From positions 1-40,779 of the forward strand of contig NZ_DLHL01000002.1 in NCBI RefSeq assembly GCF_002483225.1: 40,779 bases of DNA. Direction: 5' to 3'. A model generated the notes under the pieces. That model searched no databases. It was not told where the DNA came from and saw only the letters and a list, made by a program, of their open reading frames with translations. The translations under genes and the position numbers were made by a program. The stretch is from Gemmatimonas sp. UBA7669 (GTDB taxonomy: Bacteria > Gemmatimonadota > Gemmatimonadetes > Gemmatimonadales > Gemmatimonadaceae). Positions 14,554 to 23,458 of the stretch are shown here, piece by piece. How positions within the stretch are numbered: the first letter of the stretch is position 1; the number at the start of each line of letters is the position of its first letter.

Positions 14554-16191
14554 ATGCAAAAGTCGACTGGCCGCTTTCACTGTGCCATGCGTGCGCTGGC
14601 TGTTGCGTGTCTCGCGCTCAGCGGGAGTGCGCTCAGCGCCTGTGCGCGGCGTCCGTCGCCATCACCCAATGCCTCCGGTCTGTCGGCGGGCGATACGCTG
14701 GACGTGCTGATTGCCGGTGGCACGGTGCATGACGGCCTGCGTCCCGAAGCGCGACGCGTCGACGTTGGGCTCCGCGGGGATCGGGTGGTGTCGCTTGGAG
14801 CGGTCCCACGTGGTGTGGTGGTGAAGCGGCGCATCGATGCCGAGGGCTTGATCGTGGCGCCGGGTTTCATTGATCCGCACACGCATGCCTACGAGGGATT
14901 GCCGCGGCTTGGGCTCGAGCGCCGGAAGAACATCGGCGCGCTCATGCAGGGCGTGACCACGGTCGTGCTGGGTGCGGATGGACGTGGTCCAATCGATGTA
15001 CGTCGGGTATTGGACAGTGCCGCTGTGCTGGGACTTGGCACCAACACCTATGCCATGACGGGTTTCGGCACCGTGCGCAGTCGTGTGCTTGGTGCCTCGT
15101 CGGCTGCGGCGACGTCCGCACAGATCGACAGCATGCGGGCCCTGATTGCGCAGGCCATGGGCGAGGGCGCGTTTGGCGTGGGCTCCGGGTTGTTTTATGC
15201 GCCGCAGTCCTACGCGACGACTGACGAAGTCCTGGCCGTGGTATCGGCGGCTAAGCCATTTGGCGGGGTGTACGACACGCACCAGCGCGATGAGAGCTCG
15301 TACACCATCGGATTGTTTGCCTCAGTGCAGGAGGCCATCCGCATCGGCTGCGGGTCGGGACTCACCACCAACATCGGTCACATCAAGACGCTGGGTGTGG
15401 ATGTGTGGGGCAAGGCTGACAGTGTGCTGGCCATCATGGCGGCCGCGCGCTCGCGCGGATGCCGCGTCACGGCTGATCAGTATCCCTGGACCGCGAGTGG
15501 TACGGGGCTCAGCGCGGCGTTGCTGCCCCGCTGGGCCCAGGCCGGGGGACGGGACTCCATGCTCGCCCGCATGGCGGATGACTCGCAGCGCGCGCGCATG
15601 CTGGAGGAAGTGCGCGAGAACCTGCGGCGTCGGGGTGGCGACAGCACGCTGCTCCTGACCGGGGGCGGGGTCAACGCCCGTCCCTATATCGGGAAAACGT
15701 TGCGCGACGTAGCCTTGGCACGAGGGCTCGCGCCGGATGTCGCTGCCGTGACTCTCATTCAGGAGGGTGCGGATATGAGCGTCGCTTCATTCAACATGAT
15801 CGAAGACGACATCGTGCGCTTCATGCGCGATCCGTTCGTCATGACCAGTTCCGACGGTTCCGACGGACACCCGCGCCTCTATGGCACCTATCCGCGCAAG
15901 CTGCGGCACTATGTGCTCGAGCGCGGTGTGATCTCGATGGCGCGCATGGTGGAGGCGTCGAGCGCGCAGGTGGCCCGTGTGTATGGCCTCAGCGGTCGCG
16001 GCGAACTGCGGCCCGGTGCCTATGCAGACGTCATTGCTTTTGACCCCAGGGCCGTGCGGGACGAAGCCACCTATGTGGAGCCGACGCGTCTTGCCACAGG
16101 GATGCGTTGGGTATTCGTGAACGGCGTGTCCGCGGTAGAGAATGGACAGCCTACCGGCGCACTGGCCGGGCATACGTTGCGGCGGCGCTGA
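14554..16191 (+). CDS. N-acyl-D-amino-acid deacylase-like amidohydrolase (lipoprotein)
   Basis: The ATG at 14554 gives 545 residues. A GTG 9 bases upstream overlaps the OCD stop and is also possible. A lipoprotein signal (SGSALSAC, Cys about residue 30) places it at the envelope. The amidohydrolase domain shows the metal-binding HTH (from H109, DPHTHAYEGL), GVTTVVLGADG, and the Asp in TSSDGSDGHPRLYGTYPRKLRHYV, as in D-aminoacylases, which cleave N-acyl-D-amino acids to D-amino acid plus a carboxylate. The site where these enzymes carry Cys (GVTTVV.GNCG) reads GADG here, with Asp in place of Cys, so metal binding may differ. It may act on D-amino acids that the neighbouring FAD oxidase can process. 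Confidence 0.85.
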   Translation: MQKSTGRFHCAMRALAVACLALSGSALSACARRPSPSPNASGLSAGDTLDVLIAGGTVHDGLRPEARRVDVGLRGDRVVSLGAVPRGVVVKRRIDAEGLIVAPGFIDPHTHAYEGLPRLGLERRKNIGALMQGVTTVVLGADGRGPIDVRRVLDSAAVLGLGTNTYAMTGFGTVRSRVLGASSAAATSAQIDSMRALIAQAMGEGAFGVGSGLFYAPQSYATTDEVLAVVSAAKPFGGVYDTHQRDESSYTIGLFASVQEAIRIGCGSGLTTNIGHIKTLGVDVWGKADSVLAIMAAARSRGCRVTADQYPWTASGTGLSAALLPRWAQAGGRDSMLARMADDSQRARMLEEVRENLRRRGGDSTLLLTGGGVNARPYIGKTLRDVALARGLAPDVAAVTLIQEGADMSVASFNMIEDDIVRFMRDPFVMTSSDGSDGHPRLYGTYPRKLRHYVLERGVISMARMVEASSAQVARVYGLSGRGELRPGAYADVIAFDPRAVRDEATYVEPTRLATGMRWVFVNGVSAVENGQPTGALAGHTLRRR

Positions 16192-16304
16192 CGAGACGCG
16201 CAGGAACTCGTACGCGTGCCATGCACTCACGTACAACCACAGATAACCACGCATGGGGGTCTGCACGTCACGGCTTACCGTCGTGTCCAGTGCATCCTAA
16301 TGTT

Positions 16305-16348
16305 AGGCCGTGCACGCCCCGCTTACGCACGGGGTATGAGCGCGGCCT
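16305..16348 (+). promoter_or_regulatory. Nested hairpin in the SusC leader region
   Basis: Outer arms 16305-16313 (AGGCCGTGC) and 16340-16348 pair with one G-U, enclosing an inner stem CCCCG/CGGGG (16317-16321 with 16330-16334). It sits 70-115 bases ahead of the SusC ATG in the 229-base gap after the aminoacylase gene. It could be a terminator for the upstream gene or a leader structure for SusC. No U-run follows. The rest of the gap shows no clear motif. Confidence 0.4.
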
Positions 16349-16420
16349 TGTCGTCAACGACTGTCTGCGCCCAAGCGTACGGGGGTGTGTAGCAGAACCA
16401 CCCACCCGCCTGGAGGATCG

Positions 16421-19400
16421 ATGGTCAAACGAATTGCCGCAGCTTTGGTGTGTGCGGCGTTGCTGGCGGGCGTGTCCCGTCCTGCGCCGGTGCTGGCGCA
16501 AGGGGGCACCCCCGGCCGCATGAGCGGTGTTGTCACCGACTCGAGCAGCGGACAGCCGCTGCAATCCGTACAGATCTTCCTCTCGCAGGGGACGACGCGC
16601 CTGGAGGCGCGCACGGCGGCCGATGGCCGCTACAGCTTTGTCAACGTACCGGCTGGCAACTACAGCCTCGAAGCCATTCGTCTGGGCTATCGCCGTGTCG
16701 TGCGCGCCAACATCGGCATCAGTGCCGGTGGCGCGCTCACGTACGACTTCCGCATGGACGTGGCCCCGCTCAACCTGCAGGCCATCGTCACTACCGGTGT
16801 CGTCGATCCGACCAGCGGCACGCGCGTGCCGTTCTCGGTGGGTCGTGTGTCCGCAGAAGACGCGCCGGTGCCCGCCACGAATGCGCTCGAGACCATTCAG
16901 GGCAAGATCGCCGGCGTGAGTGTGGTGCCGACGGGTCAGGCGGGCAGCGGCACCAACATCCAGCTGCGTACGCCGACGTCCATCAGCAAGGGCAACTCAC
17001 CGCTCATCGTGGTGGACGGCGTCATTCAGACGGCCTCGTTCGACGCGGCCAGCGCTGACCTGCAGTCGATGGACATCGAGAGCGTGGAAGTGGTGAAGGG
17101 CGCCGCCGCCGCGTCGCTGTACGGCTCGCGCGCGTCGTCGGGTGTCATTCAGATCCGCACGCGCCGCGGTACCAATCTGGCCGAGGGCCAGACGCGCTTC
17201 ACCGTGCGCTCGGAGTACGGGTCGAATTCGCTGGCCCGCAAGGTGGACTGGGCCAATCAGCACTACTTCCTGGCCGACCAGACGGGCGCCTACACGAACG
17301 CCAACGGGCAGGTCGTGCCGCGTGAGCAGCGTGTGCCGCGTCCCGCGTACGAGCGCTTCCAGGACCGTCCGTATGCGCCGGGCACCTACTACAACCAGGT
17401 CGACGAGTTCTTCGATCCGGGCAACTTCATGCGCAACTCGCTCAACATTGCGCAGAACGGCGGCAAGACCAACTGGTTCTTCTCGTACGTGAATCAGCGG
17501 GAAGATGGCGTGGTGCTCAACAGCGGGCGCTACGACCAGAACGACTTCCGCTTCAACCTCGATCACCGGCCCCGCAGCGACCTGCAGTTCGGTGTGAGCT
17601 CGTACTACAGCAAGTCGAAGCGCCAGAACCTGTACGGCGACGTGTTCTTCGATCTCATCAACCAGGCGCCGGACGTGAACCTCCGTCTGCCGGACCCGGA
17701 TGGTACGCCGTACAACTTCCAGCCGGACTTCGAAGGCCGCGAAGAGAATCCGCTGTACGTGCTGTCCACGGAGCGCAACACGCGCAACCGCGCCCGTCTG
17801 CAGGGCAGCATCGAGGGTCGTTACACGCCGCGTTCCTGGCTCACGGTTGATGGCAATCTGAGCTTCGACCGCTCGGATCGCGACAACAACTTCTTCCTCG
17901 ATCAGGGCGTGAAGACCGAAGGCTTTGCCAACGGCGGCCCCGGTGAGATTTCGCGCTTCAACGGCATCACGAACGCACTCAACGCCTCGCTCTCTGCCAA
18001 CCTGCTCAAGCAGGTGGGCGACTTCACGCTGCGCAGCACCATTCGCGGCATGCTCGAGCGGGAAACCAACAATACCGTGAACGCCGACGGCGAGATCTTT
18101 GCCACGCCGGGCGTGGACGCGCTCAACAACGCCACGGTGCGCTTCATCTCGTCGAACAGCGAGACCATTCGCACCAACTCGTTCATCACCAGCTTCGCGG
18201 CCGACTATCGTGGCAAGGTCGTGCTCGACGCGCTCGCGCGTCTCGACGGCAGCTCGCTGTTCGGTCCCGAAGAGCAGGAGAACTGGTTCTACCGCGTCAG
18301 CGGTGCGTACCGCCTGTCCGAAGAGTCGTGGTTCCCGCTGCAGAACATCTTCAGCGAGTTCAAGATCCGTGCGTCGCAGGGTACGGCCGGCGGCCGTCCC
18401 GACTTCAACGATCAGTACGAGACGTACAACTTCGTGGAAGGCGGCGGTCTCGTGAAGGCAAATCTCGGCAATCGCTTCCTCAAGCCCGAGTTCTCCAAGG
18501 AAACCGAGATCGGCATCGACGCCATCATCAAGGAGCGCTACTCGCTGCAGATCTCGCGGGCCAAGCAGACCACCACGGATCAGCTCATCCTGATTCCGCT
18601 GGCCGGCTACTTCGGTTACGCCAATCAGTGGCAGAACGCGGGTACGGTGACGGGCAACTCGTGGGAAGGCACGTTCGAGGCCCAGCTCATCCGCAAGCCC
18701 AACTTCACCTGGCGCGCCGGTATCGTGGCGGATCGCAACCGCAATCAGATCACCGAATTCAATCGCTCCTGCTTCACCACCAACACCATCGCCTTCCGTT
18801 GTGCCGGCGAGACGCTGGGCAACATGTACGGCTTCTCGTTCATGCGGAATCCGGCACAGCTGCCGGCGTCGGTCGGTGCGCGCGCGAATGAGTTCCAGGT
18901 GAACGACGAGGGCTACCTGGTGTGGGTCGGTGCGGGCAACACCTTCACCGAAGGCGAGACCAAGCGTCTGTGGGGCACCAGCGCCACGATCGGCAACGGC
19001 GTGTATCGCTGGGGCCAGCCCATCACCGCGGTGGACTCCACCGGCAGTGCGGCGGTGGTCAAGATCGGCGACGGCAACCCGGACTTCCGCTTCGGCATCT
19101 CGAACACCATCGGCTGGCGCAGCCTGCAGGTATTCATGCTGTGGGACGCGCAGGTGGGTGGCGACGTGTACAACCAGACGCGTCAGCGCATGTACCAGTA
19201 CGGCCGTCACACGGATGTGGACCAGGCGGGCAAGGCGCAGGAGCTCAAGAAGACCACGGACTACTATGTGGCGCTTTATGCCGCCAACAGCCCCACGAAT
19301 CACTTCGTGGAGGACGCGAGCTTCGTGAAGCTGCGTGAGCTCTCGGTCAAGTATCGGTTGCCGAGCAGCTTCAACGCGGCGCTGGGCCGTTTGGGAGCGA

Positions 19401-19555
19401 GCCAGGCTTCGCTTTCGCTGATCGGCCGCAACATGCTCACGTTCACCAAGTACAAGGGCTACGATCCGGAAGTGGGAACGGTCCTCAACCGTCTCGACAG
19501 CTTCGATTATCCGCGCTATCGCACGGTGACGGGCAGTGTCGAGATCATCTTCTGA
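16421..19555 (+). CDS. SusC/RagA-type TonB-dependent outer-membrane transporter
   Basis: The 1044-residue protein has a signal peptide (about 1-26, ending LAQGG), a CarboxypepD_reg-like beta domain (about 35-115: GVVTDSSSGQPLQSVQIFL, YSFVNVPAGNYSLEAIRLGY), and a plug with ALETIQGKIAGVSVV, SPLIVVDGVIQT and IESVEVVKGAAAASLYGSRASSGVIQIRT, the SusC signature. A barrel follows (Asn-rich strands), closing in VTGSVEIIF with the terminal Phe. SusC proteins import large substrates with TonB energy, using a SusD lid. A GGAGG Shine-Dalgarno sequence is 5 bases before the ATG. SusD follows after a 16-base gap, so both are co-transcribed. No dedicated glycoside hydrolase is next to it. The adjacent D-aminoacylase suggests an N-acylated or peptide-like substrate, but this is weak. 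Confidence 0.93.
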   Translation: MVKRIAAALVCAALLAGVSRPAPVLAQGGTPGRMSGVVTDSSSGQPLQSVQIFLSQGTTRLEARTAADGRYSFVNVPAGNYSLEAIRLGYRRVVRANIGISAGGALTYDFRMDVAPLNLQAIVTTGVVDPTSGTRVPFSVGRVSAEDAPVPATNALETIQGKIAGVSVVPTGQAGSGTNIQLRTPTSISKGNSPLIVVDGVIQTASFDAASADLQSMDIESVEVVKGAAAASLYGSRASSGVIQIRTRRGTNLAEGQTRFTVRSEYGSNSLARKVDWANQHYFLADQTGAYTNANGQVVPREQRVPRPAYERFQDRPYAPGTYYNQVDEFFDPGNFMRNSLNIAQNGGKTNWFFSYVNQREDGVVLNSGRYDQNDFRFNLDHRPRSDLQFGVSSYYSKSKRQNLYGDVFFDLINQAPDVNLRLPDPDGTPYNFQPDFEGREENPLYVLSTERNTRNRARLQGSIEGRYTPRSWLTVDGNLSFDRSDRDNNFFLDQGVKTEGFANGGPGEISRFNGITNALNASLSANLLKQVGDFTLRSTIRGMLERETNNTVNADGEIFATPGVDALNNATVRFISSNSETIRTNSFITSFAADYRGKVVLDALARLDGSSLFGPEEQENWFYRVSGAYRLSEESWFPLQNIFSEFKIRASQGTAGGRPDFNDQYETYNFVEGGGLVKANLGNRFLKPEFSKETEIGIDAIIKERYSLQISRAKQTTTDQLILIPLAGYFGYANQWQNAGTVTGNSWEGTFEAQLIRKPNFTWRAGIVADRNRNQITEFNRSCFTTNTIAFRCAGETLGNMYGFSFMRNPAQLPASVGARANEFQVNDEGYLVWVGAGNTFTEGETKRLWGTSATIGNGVYRWGQPITAVDSTGSAAVVKIGDGNPDFRFGISNTIGWRSLQVFMLWDAQVGGDVYNQTRQRMYQYGRHTDVDQAGKAQELKKTTDYYVALYAANSPTNHFVEDASFVKLRELSVKYRLPSSFNAALGRLGASQASLSLIGRNMLTFTKYKGYDPEVGTVLNRLDSFDYPRYRTVTGSVEIIF

Positions 19556-19571
19556 CCGGCGAGCACACTCC

Positions 19572-21170
19572 ATGACTGTACTCAAGAAACTCGCACTGCC
19601 GGTCGGTCTCGCCCTCGTCGCCGCGTCCTGTCAGGACCTCGACGTGGTGAATCCGAACCGGCCCGACGCAGAGCGCGCCACGGCACAGCCGCTCACGACG
19701 GAAACCTTCGTCGCTACGTCGTTCCGCACCTGGTGGCCGGTGGCGGGCCACGACGACTATCCGTCGTGGGCCTTCGCGACCATGGCGCGGGAGATCACGT
19801 CGGGCTTTGCCGACTTCGGCCAATTGGAGCTTTCGGCAGAGCCGCGATCGAGCTGGAACAACAGCCCGGTCAACGTTCGCCGCAACGTGAACGAACTGCC
19901 CTGGTATCAGTTGTATCGTACGATCTCGTCGGTCAACGACGTGGTGGGCGCAGTGAATCGTGGGCTGGTGATCGAGAACGCCACGCGCACCGCGCGCGCC
20001 AAGGCCATGGGCAAGCTGATGCAGGGCCTGTCCTACGGTCACGTGGCGTTCTACTTCGACAAGGGCCCGATCATCGACGAGTTCACGCAGCTCGACACGG
20101 TGCGGACGCCGCAGTTCGCGGACTACAAGGCCATTGGCGAGTACGCCATCAAGCAGCTTGACTCGGCCATCGCCATTGCCAACGCCAACCCCACCATGAC
20201 CTTCCCGGTGGATGCGTGGCTGTTTCAGGCGATGAACCGCGACCAGTTTGTGCGCTTCGCCAACTCGTACGCAGCGCGCATTCTGGTATACAACGCGCGC
20301 TCACGCACCGAACGTGCGGCGGTGAACTGGGCCGAGGTCATTCGTCGTGTCGATGCGGGCATCACAGCCGATTACGCCCCCATCGCGCAGCCCGACATTC
20401 TGTTCGATGACTGGAAGCGTCTGGTGGCGCGTCTGCGCACGGCTGGCCGCCCGTCCGACTTCGGCCGTCCGAGCTACTGGCTCGTTGGTCCGGCCGATTC
20501 CAGCAATGGTTGGGTGAACTGGGTGGCAACGGCCAACGACAATCGTCAGCCGTTCCAGATGCGTACAAAGGACCGACGCATTCAGGGCGCTGGTGGGCCT
20601 GCCACGCCTGGCAAGTACATCGGGTACAACCTCAACAACATCTTTGCCGCCGACCGCGGTTCGTATCGCTGGTCGCACTACTACTATCTGCGTGCGGGCA
20701 CGGACCTGACGTGGCAGACCGGTGCGCAGGTAGCGATGACGGTGGCCGAGATGGACCTGCTCAAGGCGGAAGCACTCATTCGTCTGGGCCGCGCAGCGGA
20801 AGCGGTGCCGCTCATCAACAAGACCCGAGTGGCTAACGGACAACTGCCGCCGGTTACGCTCGACGGTCCGCCCAACGAGCCAGGCTGCGTGCCGCGCAAG
20901 GAAAGCGGTGCCTGCGGCAGCTTGTGGGATGCGCTCCGCTACGAAAAGAGCATCGAGGGTGTTGGTGTGAACGGCGTCATTGCCTTCCTCGACGCTCGTG
21001 GTTGGCAGACGTTGCCCGAGAACACGCCAGTGCAGTTCCCCATCCCGGGTCGTGAGTTGGCCACGCTGCAGTTGCCGCTGTACACGTTCGGTGGGCCGGG
21101 CGGCCAGAGCTCGGCGCCGGCGCGGGATCCGGAGCGGTGCCCGGTGTCGGGGTTGGCGCGTTGCCCGTGA
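19572..21170 (+). CDS. SusD/RagB-type outer-membrane lipoprotein
   Basis: The 532-residue protein has a lipoprotein signal (LALVAASCQDLDVVNPN, Cys at about 20) typical of SusD, where the sequence after Cys starts D-LDVVNPN. TPR-like helices follow (WYQLYRTISSVNDVVGAVNRGL, KAMGKLMQGLSYGHVAFYFD, KAIGEYAIKQLDSAIAIA), with a C-terminal MTVAEMDLLKAEALIRLGRAAEAVPLINKTR helix pair and a RYEKSIEGVGVN motif. SusD lids bind the substrate and close the SusC barrel at the cell surface. It lies 16 bases downstream of SusC, same operon. The product is convergent with transketolase; the long hairpin at 21184-21318 fills the space between. Start: the ATG at 19572 begins the signal peptide. Confidence 0.9.
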   Translation: MTVLKKLALPVGLALVAASCQDLDVVNPNRPDAERATAQPLTTETFVATSFRTWWPVAGHDDYPSWAFATMAREITSGFADFGQLELSAEPRSSWNNSPVNVRRNVNELPWYQLYRTISSVNDVVGAVNRGLVIENATRTARAKAMGKLMQGLSYGHVAFYFDKGPIIDEFTQLDTVRTPQFADYKAIGEYAIKQLDSAIAIANANPTMTFPVDAWLFQAMNRDQFVRFANSYAARILVYNARSRTERAAVNWAEVIRRVDAGITADYAPIAQPDILFDDWKRLVARLRTAGRPSDFGRPSYWLVGPADSSNGWVNWVATANDNRQPFQMRTKDRRIQGAGGPATPGKYIGYNLNNIFAADRGSYRWSHYYYLRAGTDLTWQTGAQVAMTVAEMDLLKAEALIRLGRAAEAVPLINKTRVANGQLPPVTLDGPPNEPGCVPRKESGACGSLWDALRYEKSIEGVGVNGVIAFLDARGWQTLPENTPVQFPIPGRELATLQLPLYTFGGPGGQSSAPARDPERCPVSGLARCP

Positions 21171-21183
21171 TTCTCTCGAGGAT

Positions 21184-21318
21184 CGTTGAACAGAAGGTGT
21201 GAGGATCTGAGGATCTGAGGAAAAGAGGGCGGGCCCGGTGGACACTTCAACATCGAGTGTCCGCCGGGCCCGCTCTCCTATCCTCGGATCCTCAGATCCT
21301 CACACCTTCTGTTCAACG
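21184..21318. terminator. 63-bp-arm inverted repeat between SusD and transketolase
   Basis: Arms 21184-21246 and 21256-21318 pair over 63 positions with five mismatches, and a 9-base loop (21247-21255). Three of the five mismatches would be G-U pairs in RNA. The outer part carries near-tandem GGATCTGA units, and the stem has a GC-rich core near the loop (GCGGGCCCGG). It fills almost the whole 158-base convergent gap. It is far longer than a rho-independent terminator and no U-run is evident. It may act as a bidirectional terminator or be a miniature inverted-repeat element. Confidence 0.75.
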
Positions 21319-21328
21319 GACCAGCGGA

Positions 21329-23374
21329 TTAGCGGATCACAGCCCGAGCCGTCTCCACGACCTTGTCCGCCGTGATGCCGTACTTCTCGTAGAGCACCTG
21401 GTACGGCGCGCTGGCGCCAAAGGTCTCAATGCCCACCACCGCGCCGGTGTCGCCCACCCAGCGATACCAGCTCATGGGATGCGCGGCTTCCACCGCCACG
21501 CGCGGCACGCCGGCCGGCAACACATGGTTGCGGTACTCCACGGGCTGCTGCGCAAAGAGCTCGAGGCTCGCGCAGCTCACCACGCGGGCATGCACACCAT
21601 GACCCGAGAGCTTCTCGCGCGCGGCCAGCGCGATTTCCACCTCGGAGCCGCTGGCCATCAGCACTACGTTGGGCACGTGACCCGCAGCATCGGCCACGAT
21701 GTACGCGCCCTGCTTGACGCCGCTGCGCGCGCGCGCGGGCTCACCGAAGTACGAGAGCTTCTGACGCGTGAGCACGATGGCGCTGGGGCCCGAGCGATGA
21801 TGCAGCGCCGTGCGCCAGGCTTCGCTGACTTCATCGGCGTCAGCCGGACGCAGTACGAGCAGATTGGGAATGCAGCGCAGGGCCGTGAGGTGCTCCACCG
21901 GCTGGTGCGTGGGGCCGTCTTCGCCGAGTCCGATGGAGTCGTGCGTGAACACGTAGATGGCCTGCACGCCCATGAGTCCCGCGAGACGAATGGCGGGGCG
22001 CATGTAGTCGCTGAACACGAGGAAGGTGCCGCCGTATGGCACCACGCCACCGTGCAGTCCCATGCCATTCATGATGGCGCCCATGGCGTGTTCGCGAATG
22101 CCGAAATGGAAGTTGCGGCCTTCGGGAGTGGCAGCACCGAACGCCGGCGCCCCCTTCACCATGGTGAGGTTGGAGCCCGTGAGATCGGCGCTGCCGCCGA
22201 TGAGTTCGGGCACCACCGGCGCAATGGCGTTGAGCACCACGCCACTGGCCGCGCGACTGGCCACGTTGCCACTCTTGGCATCAAACGTGGGGAAGGACGC
22301 GTCGAGCGTCGCCGGCAGTTCACCGCGCATGCGGCGCTCGAACTCGGCGGCCAGCTCGGGATGCGCCGCGCGGTACGCCGCAAAGCGCGTCTGCCACTCC
22401 GTGTGTGAGGCGGCGCGCTCGGCGACTCGCTCGCGCCAGTGCGCGGCTGCCACCTCGGGCACGAAGAACGGCTCGCTGCTCGGCCAGCCGTAGGCCGCCT
22501 TGGTCAGCGCAATTTCGTCCTTGCCCAAGGGCTCACCGTGTGCCTTGGCTGTGTCCTGCCGGTTGGGCGAACCAAAGCCGATGTGCGTCTTGGTGATGAT
22601 GAGCGTGGGGCGCTGCGTGTCGGCCTTGGCCTCGGCAATGGCGGCGTCGATGGCGGCCAAATCGTTGACGTCGGCCACATGCAGCACCTGCCAGCCGTAG
22701 GCCGCAAATCGCTGCGCGGCATCGTCGCTGCAGGTGAGGGCGGTGCTGCCGTCGATGGTGATGCCATTGTCGTCAAAGAAACCGATCAGCTTGCCGAGCT
22801 TGAGATGCCCGGCATAGCTGGCCGCTTCGTGCGAGATGCCTTCCATGAGGCAGCCGTCGCCCGCGACGAAATACGTGTAGTGATCGACGACGGTGTGCCC
22901 AGGCCGATTGAACGTGGCCGCGAGATGCGCCTCGGCCACCGCGAAGCCCACCGCATTGGCCACACCCTGACCCAGCGGACCGGTGGTGGTTTCCACGCCC
23001 TTGGTGTGGTGCACCTCGGGGTGTCCGGGCGTGAGACTCTCCCACTGGCGGAAGTTGCGCAGCTCATCGAGCGGCAGCGGGTAGCCGGACAGATGCAGCG
23101 TGCCATAGAGCAGCATGGACGCGTGGCCCACCGACAAAACGAAACGATCCCGATCGACCCAATCAGGGGCGGCGGGATCGTGTCGCAGGTGCGCGGCGTA
23201 CAGGGCATAGGCCAGCGGCGCCAGCGCCATGGGGGTGCCAGGGTGGCCGGACTCGGCCGCCTGCACCGCATCCATGGCGAGGGTGCGTACGGTATCGATG
23301 GCGAGACGCACGGTCTCGGGAAGAGCAGCGGTCGAACCTGCGGTGGCAGCCGCAGAGGGTGACGCAGCGGACAC
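21329..23374 (-). CDS. tkt: Transketolase
   Basis: The 681-residue protein has all transketolase blocks: AAESGHPGTPMALAPLAYALY near the N-terminus (substrate and metal), VAGDGCLMEGISHEAASYAG (TPP-binding GDG..EG), the middle-domain GIREHAMGAIMNGMGLHGG with the catalytic Glu for TPP, SIGLGEDGPTHQPVEHL with the phosphate-binding histidine and GLGEDGPTHQ motif, and the C-terminal domain (VASGSEVEIALAAREKLSGHGVHARVVS). It transfers two-carbon units between sugar phosphates in the pentose phosphate pathway or Calvin cycle, in the cytoplasm. I choose GTG 23374 because GGAG lies 6 bases upstream (CTCC at 23381-23384 on the plus strand); the frame could start at 23419. It is the last gene of a minus-strand run with the DinB protein. 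Confidence 0.97.
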   Translation of the reverse strand: MSAASPSAAATAGSTAALPETVRLAIDTVRTLAMDAVQAAESGHPGTPMALAPLAYALYAAHLRHDPAAPDWVDRDRFVLSVGHASMLLYGTLHLSGYPLPLDELRNFRQWESLTPGHPEVHHTKGVETTTGPLGQGVANAVGFAVAEAHLAATFNRPGHTVVDHYTYFVAGDGCLMEGISHEAASYAGHLKLGKLIGFFDDNGITIDGSTALTCSDDAAQRFAAYGWQVLHVADVNDLAAIDAAIAEAKADTQRPTLIITKTHIGFGSPNRQDTAKAHGEPLGKDEIALTKAAYGWPSSEPFFVPEVAAAHWRERVAERAASHTEWQTRFAAYRAAHPELAAEFERRMRGELPATLDASFPTFDAKSGNVASRAASGVVLNAIAPVVPELIGGSADLTGSNLTMVKGAPAFGAATPEGRNFHFGIREHAMGAIMNGMGLHGGVVPYGGTFLVFSDYMRPAIRLAGLMGVQAIYVFTHDSIGLGEDGPTHQPVEHLTALRCIPNLLVLRPADADEVSEAWRTALHHRSGPSAIVLTRQKLSYFGEPARARSGVKQGAYIVADAAGHVPNVVLMASGSEVEIALAAREKLSGHGVHARVVSCASLELFAQQPVEYRNHVLPAGVPRVAVEAAHPMSWYRWVGDTGAVVGIETFGASAPYQVLYEKYGITADKVVETARAVIR

Positions 23375-23458
23375 GAAACACTCCGTTGGGGTCGGGCAGT
23401 GGGCGGGCGCGCCCGTCAACGGCGCGCCACAGCCCGTGAATCTAGCCGATCCCCGTCC

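Noticed and set aside
19540..19566. Second TGTCGA motif near the SusC stop as an ECF42 promoter
   Set aside because: The downstream element reads CGAG rather than CGAC or CGTC, and it is inside SusC coding sequence.
16997..19585. 862-residue open frame on the minus strand, opposite SusC
   Set aside because: Composition is Arg/Val/His-rich without domains; the plus-strand SusC has unmistakable motifs throughout.
21257..22408. Plus-strand 383-residue frame opposite transketolase
   Set aside because: Antisense to a complete transketolase; His/Arg-rich and motif-free.
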